From the NCBI GenBank assembly GCA_964016885.1, contig OZ024742.1, forward strand, positions 15,480,108 to 15,544,107: 64,000 bases of DNA, written 5' to 3'. Numbering within the stretch: the stretch's first letter is position 1; every line of letters begins with the position of its first letter. Shown here in pieces: positions 38,475 to 51,800 of the stretch. Source of the DNA: Eledone cirrhosa. Lineage: Eukaryota; Mollusca; Cephalopoda; Octopoda; Eledonidae. The position numbers and the translations under genes were made by a program. The notes beneath the pieces were generated by a model, which saw only the letters and a list, made by a program, of their open reading frames with translations, was not told the origin of the DNA and ran no database searches.

Positions 38475-38750
38475 GATCCCTAAGTGAGACCACCCAAGCT
38501 CATGGATGTTATCCAACCATCTTGCTCAGCGTCTACCCCTGGGTCTCCTGCCGGCTGGTTTTGCTCGAAAAATCTATCCAGCGATTCTTTCCTGAGGCAT
38601 TCTAACCCGTAGTATCGGAGCTGTGATCTCTCAATTTGGAGAAGTAGAGGCTCTACCTAGAGTGACTCTCTGATCTCAGAGCTACAGATCTGTCCAGAGG
38701 TTCTTTCCTGAGGCATTCTAACCCCATGTCCGTAGTATCGAGGCCTGTTC
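38475..38750 (-). pseudogene. LINE C-terminal relics, two partial copies
   Basis: 38475-38665 on the minus strand is homologous to the LINE fragment at 31346-31640 (text such as RMPQER, ARWLDNIHELG), with stops. A second partial copy (about 38690-38745) repeats the MPQER segment. Both are short and dead. Confidence 0.6.
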
Positions 38751-39270
38751 CAAAAATATATTGCAGTCTCCATTTCATGCCACAAAAATAGGTGATGGGC
38801 CTGCGACCTGTCCTGGGAGGCGTGGAATGGATGTACAAAGAATAGGTATCTCAAGATCCCAGAGAGGGTTCGGAAGGGAGCAAATCTTGACAATTATTTT
38901 GATCCAGTATTTTAAATACAAACACACACGCAGCTTCTCCAGCAATACTTTCAACATAAAATGGTTTGGTCATATCATTCCATCCACCTTTCGTTGGATT
39001 CTTGCTTCTTCTTCAGTCGTATTTCTATTTCCGTTTATAAATAGTTCCTTTGATATTGAAAACAAAGTCCATGGCAAAAACAGATAAACTTGAATCATCG
39101 AACCATTCGATATAGAGTGAGAATATGTTTTTGATGTCAAATTGTGTGTTAGGCGTGACGTAGCATCTTGTTTCAGAACATATCTCACCTTTACCCTCAA
39201 CATCTTTTATCAACATGTTACTTTTTATTTTGGAAGAAGATTTATTACAGCGTTTTAAATTATATTTTTG
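38751..39270. other. Non-coding stretch, no feature seen
   Basis: Open frames of 60-108 codons exist on both strands, but none shows a recognisable domain or coding character. Confidence 0.5.
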
Positions 39271-39326
39271 TTGTAAGAGAGAGAGAGAGAGATTGAGAGA
39301 GAGGGATGGAGAGATGGAGAGAGAGA

Positions 39327-39388
<62 letters not shown>
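39271..39388. repeat. (GA)n microsatellite
   Basis: GAGA runs with minor interruptions. Confidence 0.96.
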
Positions 39389-39390
<2 letters not shown>

Positions 39391-39494
39391 CTGACGCTAT
39401 TTTCCACTGGTTTCGAGTTTCAATAAAACCAAATAAAAAATAAACTAAAGACATCACAAAAACAATAGAAACAAAACAACAAACACAACAGAAA

Positions 39495-39636
39495 AAAAAT
39501 AAAAACACACACACACACACACAGACACTCTCACACGCACACATATATACACACACACTCGCACACACACTCACATACACACATACACACTCACACAAAG
39601 ACTCCCTCACACATACACAAACACACACACAAAAGA

Positions 39637-39696
<60 letters not shown>

Positions 39697-39716
39697 AACA
39701 CGCACACACACACGCA
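39495..39716. repeat. (CA)n and (CT)n microsatellite
   Basis: CACACA tract with interruptions, then (CT)n at about 39636-39692, then a short CA run. Confidence 0.96.
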
Positions 39717-39816
39717 TTAATATACAAAATCCCGGTACTATTGTGACTAAACTAATCTATTTTCATCATCCAATTTCCGTTTCTCGAAATAATCAACTTT
39801 ACCTGCAGAGGGGAGG

Positions 39817-42800
39817 CATTAAAGAACCACAGAGTGAAGTGTGATTATTAAAGAACCACAGAGAAATGTGTGATTATTAAAGAACCTCAGTGTCATGTGT
39901 GATTATTAAAGAACCACAGAGTAAAGTGTGATTATTAAAGAACCTCAGAGTAAAGTGTGATTATTAAAGAACCTCAGAGTAAAGTGTGATTATTAAAGAA
40001 TCTCAGAGTAAAGTGTGATTGTTAAAGAACCAGTGTCATGTGCGATTATTAAAGAACCACAGAGTAAAGTGTGATTATTAAAGAACCTCAGAGTAAAGTG
40101 TTATTATTAAAGAACCACAGAGTAAAGTGTGATTATTAAAGAACCACAGAGTAAAGTGTGATTATTAAAGAACCACAGAGTAAAGTGTGATTATTAAAGA
40201 ACCACAGAGTAAAGTGTGATTATTAAAGAACCTCAGAGTAAAGTGTGATTATTAAAGAACCACAGAGTAAAGTGTGATTATTAAAGAACCACAGAGTAAA
40301 GTGTGATTATTAAAGAACCTCAGAGTAAAGTGTGATTATTAAAGAACCTCAGAGTAAAGTGTGATTATTAAAGAATCTCAGAGTAAAGTGTGATTGTTAA
40401 AGAACCAGTGTCATGTGCGATTATTAAAGAACCACAGAGTAAAGTGTGATTATTAAAGAACCTCAGAGTAAAGTGTGATTATTAAAGAACCTCAGAGTAA
40501 AGTGTGATTATTAAAGAACCAGTGTCATGTGCGATTATTAAAGAACCACAGAGTAAAGTGTGATTATTAAAGAACCACAGAGTAAAGTGTTATTATTAAA
40601 GAACCACAGAGTAAAGTGTGATTATTAAAGAACCTCAGAGTAAAGTGTGATTATTAAAGAACCACAGAGTAAAGTGTGATTATTAAAGAACCTCAGAGTA
40701 AAGTGTGATTATTAAAGAACCACAGAGTAAAGTGTGATTATTAAAGAACCACAGAGAAATGTGTGATTATTAAAGAACCACAGAGTAAAGTGTGATTATT
40801 AAAGAACCACAGAGTAAAGTGTGATTATTAAAGAACCACAGAGTAAAGTGTGATTATAAAAGAACCTCAGAGTAAAGTGTGATTATTAAAGAACCTCAGA
40901 GTAAAGTGTGATTATTAAAGAACCTCAGAGTAAAGTGTGATTATTAAAGAACCACAGAGTAAAGTGTGATTATTAAAGAACCACAGAGAAATGTGTGATT
41001 ATTAAAGAACCACAGAGTAAAGTGTGATTATTAAAGAACCACAGAGTAAAGTGTGATTATTAAAGAACCACAGAGTAAAGTATGATTATAAAAGAACCTC
41101 AGAGTAAAGTGTGATTATTAAAGAACCACTGAGAAATGTGTGATTATTAAAGAACCACAGAGTAAAGTGTGATTATTAAAGTACCACAGAGTACAGTGTA
41201 ATTATTAAAGAGCCTCAGTGTCATGTGTGATTATTAAAGAACCTCAGAGTAAAGTGTGATTATTAAAGAACCTCAGAGTAAAGTGTGATTATTAAAGAAC
41301 CTCAGAGTAAAGTGTAATTATTAAAGAACCACAGAGTAAAGTGTGATTATTAAAGAACCTCAGAGTAAAGTGTTGATTATTAAAGAACCTCAGAGTAAAG
41401 TGTGATTATTAAAGAACCTCAGAGTAAAGTGTGATTATTAAAGAACCTCAGAGCCAAGTGTGATTATTAAAGAACCACAGAGAAAAGTGTGATTATTAAA
41501 GAACCACAGAGTAAAGTGTCATTATTACAGAACCACAGAGTAAAGTGTCATTATTAAAGAACCTCAGAGTAAAGTGTAATTATTAAAGAACCACAGAGTA
41601 AAGTGTGATTATTAAAGAACCTCAGAGTAAAGTGTGATTATTAAAGAACCATACAGAAATGTGAGATTATTAAAGAACCACAGAGTAAAGTGTGATTATT
41701 AAAGAACCATACAGAAATGTGAGATTTTTAAAGAACCACTGTGTAAAGTGTGATTATTAAAGAACCTCAGAGTAAAGTGTGATTATTAAAGAACCTCAGA
41801 GTAAAGTGTGATTATTAAAGAACCACAGAGTAAAGTGTGATTATAAAAGAACCACAGAGTAAAGTGTGATTATTAAAGAACCTCAGAGAAAAGTGTGATT
41901 ATTAAAGAACCTCAGTGTCATGTGTGATTATTAAAGAACCACAGAGTAAAGTGTGATTATTAAAGAACCACAGAGAAATGTGTGATTATTAAAGAAGCAC
42001 AGAGAAAAGTGTGATTATTAAAGAACCACAGAGTAAAGTGTGATTATTAAAGAACCTCAGAGAAAAGTGTAATTATTAAAGAACCTCAGTGTCATGTGTG
42101 ATTATTAAAGAACCACAGAGTAAAGTGTGATTATTAAAGAACCTCAGAGAAAAGTGTGATTATTAAAGAACCAAAGAGTAAAGTGTGATTATTAAAGAAC
42201 CACAGAGTAGAGTGTGATTATTAAAGAACCTCAGAGTAAAGTGTGATTATTAAATAACCTCAGAGTAAATTGTGATTATTAAAGAACCACAGAGAAAAGT
42301 GTGATTATTAAAGAACCTCAGAGAAAAGTGTGATTATTAAAGAACCTCAGAGAAAAGTATGATTATTAAAGAACCTCAGAGAAAAGTGTGATTATTAAAG
42401 AACCTCAGAGTAAAGTGTTATTATTAAAGAACCTCAGAAAAAACTGTGATTATTAAAGAACCTCAGAGTAAAGTGTGATTATTAAAGAACCTCAGAGTAA
42501 AGTGTGATTATTAAAGAACCACAGAGAAATTTGTGATTATTAAAGAACCTCAAAGCAAAGTGTGATTATTAAAGAACCACAGAGAAAAGTGTGATTATTA
42601 AAGAACCACAGAGAAATGTGTGATTATTAAAGAACCACAGAGAAAAGTGTGATAATTAAAGAACCACAGAGAAAAGTGTGATTATTAAAGAACCTCAGAG
42701 AAAAGTGTGATTATTAAAGAACCTCAGAGTAAAGTGTGATTATTAAAGAACCTCAGAGTAAAGTGTGATTATTATAGAACCTCAGAGTAAAGTGTGATTA

Positions 42801-45800
42801 TTAAAGAACCACTGAGAAATGTGTGATTATTAAAGAACCACAGAGTAAAGTGTGATTATTAAAGAACCACAGAGTAAAGTGTGATTATTAAAGAACCTCA
42901 GAGTAAAGTGTGATTATTAAAGAACCACAGAGTAAAGTGTAATTATTAAAGAACCTCAGAGTAAAGTGTGATTATTAAAGAACCACAGAGAAATGTGTGA
43001 TTATTAAAGAACCACAGAGTAAAGTGCGATTATTAAAGAACCTCAGAGTAAAGTGTGATTATTAAAGAACCTCAGAGTAAAGTGTGATTATTAAAGAACC
43101 TCAGAGAAATGTGTGATTATTAAAGAACCACAGAGTAAAGTGTGATTAATAAAGAACCACAGAGAAATGTGTGATTATTAACGAACCACAGAGTAAAGTG
43201 TGATTATTAAAGAACCACAGAGAAATGTGTGATTATTAAAGAACCATACAGAAATGTGAGATTATTAAAGAACCTCAGAGTAAAGTGTGATTATTAAAGA
43301 ACCTCAGAGTAAAGTGTGATTATTAAAGAACCTCAGAGGAAAAGTGTGATTATTAAAGAACCTCAGAGTAAAGTGTGATTATTAAAGAACCCCAGAGTAA
43401 AGTGTGATTATTAAGGAACCTCAGAGTAAAGTGTGATTATTAAAGAACCACAGAGTAATGTGTGATTATTAAAGAACCTCAGAGTAAAGTGTGATTATTA
43501 AAGAACCACAGAGTAAAGTGTGATTATTAAAGAACCACAGAGTAAAGTGTGATTATTAAAGAAGCACAGAGTAAAGTGTGATTATTAAAGAACCACAGAG
43601 AAATGTGTGATTATTAAAGAACGACAGAGTAAAGTGTGATTATTAAAGAACCTCAGAGTAAAGTGTGATTATTAAAGAACCTCAGAGTTAAGTGTGATTA
43701 TTAAAGAACCACAGAGAAATGTGTGATTATTAAAGAACCACAGAGTAAAGTGTGATTATTAAAGAACCTCAGAGTTAAGTGTGATTATTAAAGAACCACA
43801 GAGAAATGTGTGATTATTAAAGAACCATAGAGTAAAGTGTGATTATTAAAGAACCTCAGAGTAAAGTGTGATTATTAAAGAACCTCAGAGTAAAGTGTGA
43901 TTATTAAAGAACCACAGAGTAAAGTGTGATTATTAAAGAACCACAGAGTAAAGTGTGATTATTAAAGTACCACAGAGTACAGTGTAATTATTAAAGAACC
44001 TCAGTGTCATGTGTGATTATTAAAGAACCACAGAGTAAAGTGTGATTATTAAAGAACCACAGAGAAATGTATGATTATTAAAGAACCACAGAGAAAAGTG
44101 TGATTATTAAAGAACCACAGAGTAAAGTGTGATTATTAAAGAACCTCAGAGAAAAGTGTAATTATTAAAGAACCTCAGTGTCATGTGTGATTATTAAAGA
44201 ACCACAGAGTAAAGTGTGATTATTAAAGAACCTCAGAGAAAAGTGTGATTATTAAAGAACCAAAGAGTAAAGTGTGATTATTAAAGAACCACAGAGTACA
44301 GTGTGATTATTAAAGAACCTCAGAGTAAAGTGTGATTATTAAATAACCTCAGAGTAAATTGTGATTATTAAAGAACCACAGAGAAAAGTGTGATTATTAA
44401 AGAACCTCAGAGAAAAGTATGATTATTAAAGAACCTCAGAGAAAAGTGTGATTATTAAAGAACCTCAGAGTAAAGTGTTATTATTAAAGAACCTCAGAAA
44501 AAACTGTGATTATTAAAGAATCTCAGAGTAAAGTGTGATTATTAAAGAACCTCAGAGTAAAGTGTGATTATTAAAGAACCACAGAGAAATTTGTGATTAT
44601 TAAAGAACCTCAAAGCAAAGTGTGATTATTAAAGAACCACAGAGAAAAGTGTGATTATTAAAGAACCACAGAGAAATGTGTGATTATTAAAGAACCACAG
44701 AGAAAAGTGTGATAATTAAAGAACCACAGAGAAAAGTGTGATTATTAAAGAACCTCAGAGAAAAGTGTGATTATTAAAGAACCTCAGAGTAAAGTGTGAT
44801 TATTAAAGAACCTCAGAGTAAAGTGTGATTATTAAAGAACCTCAGAGTAAAGTGTGATTATTAAATAACCTCAGAGTAAATTGTGATTATTAAAGAACCA
44901 CAGAGAAAAGTGTGATTATTAAAGAACCTCAGAGAAAAGTGTGATTATTAAAGAACCTCAGAGAAAAGTATGATTATTAAAGAACCTCAGAGAAAAGTGT
45001 GATTATTAAAGAGCCTCAGAGTAAAGTGTTATTATTAAAGAACCTCAGAAAAAACTGTGATTATTAAAGAACCTCAGAGTAAAGTGTGATTATTAAAGAA
45101 CCTCAGAGTAAAGTGTGATTATTAAAGAACCACAGAGAGATTTGTGATTATTAAAGAACCTCAAAGCAAAGTGTGATTATTAAAGAACCACAGAGAAAAG
45201 TGTGATTATTAAAGAACCACAGAGAAATGTGTGATTATTAAAGAACCACAGAGAAAAGTGTGATAATTAAAGAACCACAGAGAAAAGTGTGATTATTAAA
45301 GAACCTCAGAGAAAAGTGTGATTATTAAAGAACCTCAGAGTAAAGTGTGATTATTAAAGAACCTCAGAGTAAAGTGTGATTATTATAGAACCTCAGAGTA
45401 AAGTGTGATTATTAAAGAACCACTGAGAAATGTGTGATTATTAAAGAACCACAGAGTAAAGTGTGATTATTAAAGAACCACAGAGTAAAGTGTGATTATT
45501 AAAGAACCTCAGAGTAAAGTGTGATTATTAAAGAACCACAGAGTAAAGTGTAATTATTAAAGAACCTCAGAGTAAAGTGTGATTATTAAAGAACCACAGA
45601 GAAATGTGTGATTATTAAAGAACCACAGAGTAAAGTGCGATTATTAAAGAACCTCAGAGTAAAGTGTGATTATTAAAGAACCTCAGAGTAAAGTGTGATT
45701 ATTAAAGAACCTCAGAGAAATGTGTGATTATTAAAGAACCACAGAGTAAAGTGTGATTAATAAAGAACCACAGAGAAATGTGTGATTATTAACGAACCAC

Positions 45801-48800
45801 AGAGTAAAGTGTGATTATTAAAGAACCACAGAGAAATGTGTGATTATTAAAGAACCATACAGAAATGTGAGATTATTAAAGAACCTCAGAGTAAAGTGTG
45901 ATTATTAAAGAACCTCAGAGTAAAGTGTGATTATTAAAGAACCTCAGAGGAAAAGTGTGATTATTAAAGAACCACTGAGAAAAGTATGATTATTAAAGAA
46001 CCTCAGAGAAAAGTGTGATTATTAAAGAACCTCAGAGTAAAGTGTTATTATTAAAGAACCTCAGAAAAAACTGTGATTATTAAAGAACCTCAGAGAAAAG
46101 TGTGATTATTAAATAACCTCAGAGTAAATTGTGATTATTAAAGAACCACAGAGAAAAGTGTGATTATTAAAGAACCTCAGAGAAAAGTGTGATTATTAAA
46201 GAACCTCAGAGAAAAGTATGATTATTAAAGAACATCAGAGAAAAGTGTGATTATTAAAGAACCTCAGAGTAAAGTGTTATTATTAAAGAACCTCAGAAAA
46301 AACTGTGATTATTAAAGAACCTCAGAGTAAAGTGTGATTATTAAAGAACCTCAGAGTAAAGTGTGATTATTAAAGAACCACAGAGAAATTTGTGATTATT
46401 AAAGAACCTCAAAGCAAAGTGTGATTATTAAAGAACCACAGAGAAAAGTGTGATTATTAAAGAACCACAGAGAAATGTGTGATTATTAAAGAACCACAGA
46501 GAAAAGTGTGATAATTAAAGAACCACAGAGAAAAGTGTGATTATTAAAGAACCTCAGAGAAAAGTGTGATTATTAAAGAACCTCAGAGTAAAGTGTGATT
46601 ATTAAAGAACCTCAGAGTAAAGTGTGATTATTATAGAACCTCAGAGTAAAGTGTGATTATTAAAGAACCACTGAGAAATGTGTGATTATTAAAGAACCAC
46701 AGAGTAAAGTGTGATTATTAAAGAACCACAGAGTAAAGTGTGATTATTAAAGAACCTCAGAGTAAAGTGTGATTATTAAAGAACCACAGAGTAAAGTGTA
46801 ATTATTAAAGAACCTCAGAGTAAAGTGTGATTATTAAAGAACCACAGAGAAATGTGTGATTATTAAAGAACCACAGAGTAAAGTGCGATTATTAAAGAAC
46901 CTCAGAGTAAAGTGTGATTATTAAAGAACCTCAGAGTAAAGTGTGATTATTAAAGAACCTCAGAGAAATGTGTGATTATTAAAGAACCACAGAGTAAAGT
47001 GTGATTAATAAAGAACCACAGAGAAATGTGTGATTATTAACGAACCACAGAGTAAAGTGTGATTATTAAAGAACCACAGAGAAATGTGTGATTATTAAAG
47101 AACCATACAGAAATGTGAGATTATTAAAGAACCTCAGAGTAAAGTGTGATTATTAAAGAACCTCAGAGTAAAGTGTGATTATTAAAGAACCTCAGAGGAA
47201 AAGTGTGATTATTAAAAAACCTCAGAGTAAAGTGTGATTATTAAAGAACCCCAGAGTAAAGTGTGATTATTAAGGAACCTCAGAGTAAAGTGTGATTATT
47301 AAAGAACCACAGAGTAATGTGTGATTATTAAAGAACCTCAGAGTAAAGTGTGATTATTAAAGAACCACAGAGTAAAGTGTGATTATTAAAGAACCACAGA
47401 GTAAAGTGTGATTATTAAAGAACCACAGAGTAAAGTGTGTTTATTAAAGAACCACAGAGAAATGTGTGATTATTAAAGAACCACAGAGTAAAGTGTGATT
47501 ATTAAAGAACCTCAGAGTAAAGTGTGATTATTAAAGAACCTCAGAGTTAAGTGTGATTATTAAAGAACCACAGAGAAATGTGTGATTATTAAAGAACCAC
47601 AGAGTAAAGTGTGATTATTAAAGAACCTCAGAGTTAAGTGTGATTATTAAAGAACCACAGAGAAATGTGTGATTATTAAAGAACCATAGAGTAAAGTGTG
47701 ATTATTAAAGAACCTCAGAGTAAAGTGTGATTATTAAAGAACCTCAGAGTAAAGTGTGATTATTAAAGAACCACAGAGTAAAGTGTGATTATTAAAGAAC
47801 CACAGAGTAAAGTGTGATTATTAAAGTACCACAGAGTACAGTGTAATTATTAAAGAACCTCAGTGTCATGTGTGATTATTAAAGAACCTCAGAGTAAAGT
47901 GTGATTATTAAAGAACCACAGAGTAAAGTGTTATTATTAAAGAACCACAGAGAAATGTGAGATTATTAAAGACCCACAGAGTAAAGGGTGATTATTAAAG
48001 AACCTCAGAGCAAAGTGTGATTAATAAAGAACCTCAGAGTAAAGTGTGATTATTAAAGAACCTCAGAGTAAAGTGTGATTATTAAAGAACCACAGAGTAA
48101 AGTGTGATTATTAAAGAACCTCAGAGTAAAGTGTTGATTATTAAAGAACCTCAGAGTAAAGTGTGATTATTAAAGAACCTCAGAGTAAAGTGTGATTATT
48201 AAAGAACCACAGAGTAAAGTGTGATTATTAAAGAACCTCAGAGTAAAGTGTGATTATTAAAGAACCACAGAGAAATGTGTGATTATTAAAGAACCACAGA
48301 GTAAAGTGTGATTATTAAAGAACCACAGAGTAAAGTGTGATTATTAAAGAACCTCAGAGTAAAGTGTGATTATTAAAGAACCAGTGTCATGTGCGATTAT
48401 TAAAGAACCACAGAGTAAAGTGTGATTATTAAAGAACCTCAGAGTAAAGTGTGATTATTAAAGAACCTCAGAGTAAAGTGTGATTATTAACGAACCTCAG
48501 AGTTAAGTGTGATTATTAAAGAAACTCAGGGTAAAGTGTGATTATTAAAGTACCACAGAGTACAGTGTAATTATTAAAGAACCTCAGTGTCATGTGTGAT
48601 TATTAAAGAACCTCAGAGTAAAGTGTGATTATTAAAGAACCACAGAGTAAAGTGTTATTATTAAAGAACCACAGAGAAATGTGAGATTATTAAAGAACCA
48701 CAGAGTAAAGTGTGATTATTAAAGAACCTCAGAGTAAAGTGTGATTATTAAAGAACCTCAGAGTAAAGTGTGATTATTAAAGAACCACAGAGTAAAGTGT

Positions 48801-51800
48801 GATTATTAAAGAACCTCAGAGTAAAGTGTGATTATTAAAGAATCTCAGAGTAAGGTGTGATTATTAAAGAACCTCAGAGTAAAGTGTGATTATTAAAGAA
48901 CCTCAGAGTAAAGTGTGATTATTAAAGAACCTCAGAGGAAAAGTGTGATTATTAAAGAACCTCAGAGTAAAGTGTGATTATTAAAGAACTCCAGAGTAAA
49001 GTGTGATTATTAAGGAACCTCAGAGTAAAGTGTGATTATTAAAGAACCACAGAGTAAAGTGTGATTATTAAAGAATCTCAGAGTAAAGTGTGATTATTAA
49101 AGAACCACAGAGAAATGTGTGATTATTAAAGAACCACAGAGAAATGTGTGATTATTAAAGAACCACTGAGAAATGTGTGATTATTAAAGAACCACAGAGT
49201 AAAGTGTGATTATTAAAGAACCACAGAGTAAAGTGTGATTATTAACGAACCACAGAGTAAAGTGTGATTATTAAAGAACCTCAGAGTAAAGTGTGATTAT
49301 TAAAGAACCACAGAGAAATGTGTGATTATTAAAGAACCACAGAGTAAAGTGCGATTATTAAAGAACCACAGAGTAAAGTGTGATTATTAAAGAACCTCAG
49401 AGTAAAATGTGATTATTAAAGAACCACAGAGAAATGTGTGATTATTAAAGAACCTCAGAGAAAAGTGTGATTATTAAAGAACCACAGAGAAATGTGTGAT
49501 TATTAAACAACCTCAGAGTAAAGTGTGATTATTAAAGAACCTCAGAGTAAAGTGTGATAATTAAAGAACCACAGAGAAATGTGTGATTATTAACGAACCA
49601 CAGAGTAAAGTGTGATTATTAAAGAACCACAGAGAAATGTTTGATTATTAAAGAACCTCAGAGTAAAGTGTGATTATTAAAGAACCACAGAGTAAAGTGT
49701 GATTATTAATGAACCTCAGAGTAAAGTGTGATTATTAAAGAACCATACAGAAATGTGAGATGATTAAAGAACCACAGAGTAAAGTGTGATTATTAAAGAA
49801 CCTCAGAGTAAAGTGTGATTATTAAAGAACCTCAGAGGAAAAGTGTGATTATTAAAGAACCTCAGAGTAAAGTGTGATTATTAAAGAACCCCAGAGTAAA
49901 GTGTGATTATTAAGGAACCTCAGAGTAAAGTGTGATTATTAAAGAACCACAGAGTAAAGTGTGATTATTAAAGAACCTCAGAGTAAAGTGTGATTATTAA
50001 AAAACCACAGAGTAAAGTGTGACTATAAAGAACCACAGAGAAATGTGTGATTATTAAAGAACCACAGAGTAAAGTGTGATTATTAAAGAACAACAGAGTA
50101 AAGTGTGATTATTAAAGTACCACAGAGTACAGTGTAATTATTAAAGAACCTCAGTGTCATGTGTGATTATTAAAGAACCTCAGAGTAAAGTGTGATTATT
50201 AAAGAACCACAGAGTAAAGTGCTATTATTAAAGAACCACAGAGTAAAGTGTGATTATTAAAGAACCTCAGAGTAAAGTGTGATTATTAAAGAACCACAGA
50301 GTAAAGTGTGATTATTAAAGAACCACAGAGTAAAGTGTGATTATTAAAGAACCACAGAGTAAAGTGTGATTATTAAAGTACCACAGAGTACAGTGTAATT
50401 ATTAAAGAACCTCAGTGTCATGTGTGATTATTAAAGAACCTCAGAGTAAAGTGTGATTATTAAAGAACCACAGAGTAAAGTGTTATTATTAAAGAACCAC
50501 AGAGAAATGTGAGATTATTAAAGACCCAGAGAGTAAAGGGTGATTATTAAAGAACCTCAGAGTAAAGTGTGATTATTAAAGAACCTCAGAGTAAAGTGTG
50601 ATTATTAAAGAACCACAGAGTAAAGTGTGATTATTAAAGAACCTCAGAGTAAAGTGTTGATTATTAAAGAACCTCAGAGTAAAGTGTGATTATTAAAGAA
50701 CCTCAGAGTAAAGTGTGATTATTAAAGAACCACAGAGTAAAGTGTGATTATTAAAGAACCTCAGAGTAAAGTGTGATTATTAAAGAACCACAGAGAAATG
50801 TGTGATTATTAAAGAACCACAGAGTAAAGTGTGATTATTAAAGAACCTCAGAGTAAAGTGTGATTATTAAAGAACCTCAGAGTAAAGTGTGATTATTAAA
50901 GAACCTCAGTGTCATGTGCGATTATTAAAGAACCTCAGAGTAAAGTGTGATTATTAAAGAACCTCAGAGTAAAGTGTGATTATTAAAGAACCTCAGAGAT
51001 AAGTGTGATTATTAAAGAAACTCAGGGTAAAGTGTGATTATTAAAGTACCACAGAGTACAGTGTAATTATTAAAGAACAACAGTGTCATGTGTGATTATT
51101 AAAGAACCTCAGAGTAAAGTGTGATTATTAAAGAACCACAGAGTAAAGTGTTATTATTAAAGAACCTCAGAGTAAAGTGTGATCATTAAAGAACCTCAGA
51201 GTAAAGTGTGATTATTAAAGAACCTCAGAGTAAAGTGTGATTATTAAAGAACCACAGAGAAATGTGTGATTATTAAAGAACCACAGAGTAAAGTGCGATT
51301 ATTAAAGAACCACAGAGTAAAGTGTGATTATTAAAGAACCTCAGAGTAAAGTGTGATTATTAAAGAACCACAGAGAAATGTGTGATTATTAAAGAACCTC
51401 AGAGAAAAGTGTGATTATTAAAGAACCACAGAGAAATGTGTGATTATTAAAGAACCTCAGAGTAAAGTGTGATTATTAAAGAACCTCAGAGTGAAGTGTG
51501 ATAATTAAAGAACCACAGAGACAATGTGTGATTATTAAAGAACCCCAGAGTAAAGTGCGATTATTAAGGAACCTCAGAGTAAAGTGTGATTATTAAAGAA
51601 CCACAGAGTAAAGTGTGATTATTAAAGAACCTCAGAGTAAAGTGTGATTATTAAAGAACCACAGAGTAAAGTGTGATTATTAAAGAACCACAGATAAAGG
51701 TGTGATTATTAAAGAACCACAGAGTAAAGTGTGATTATTAAAGAACCTCAGAGTAAAGTGTGATTATTAAAGAACCACAGAGTAAAGTGTGATTATTAAA

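Noticed and set aside
38653..39216. Possible small genes (frames of 60-108 codons)
   Set aside because: The left part is LINE relic and the rest has no recognisable similarity or conserved start context.
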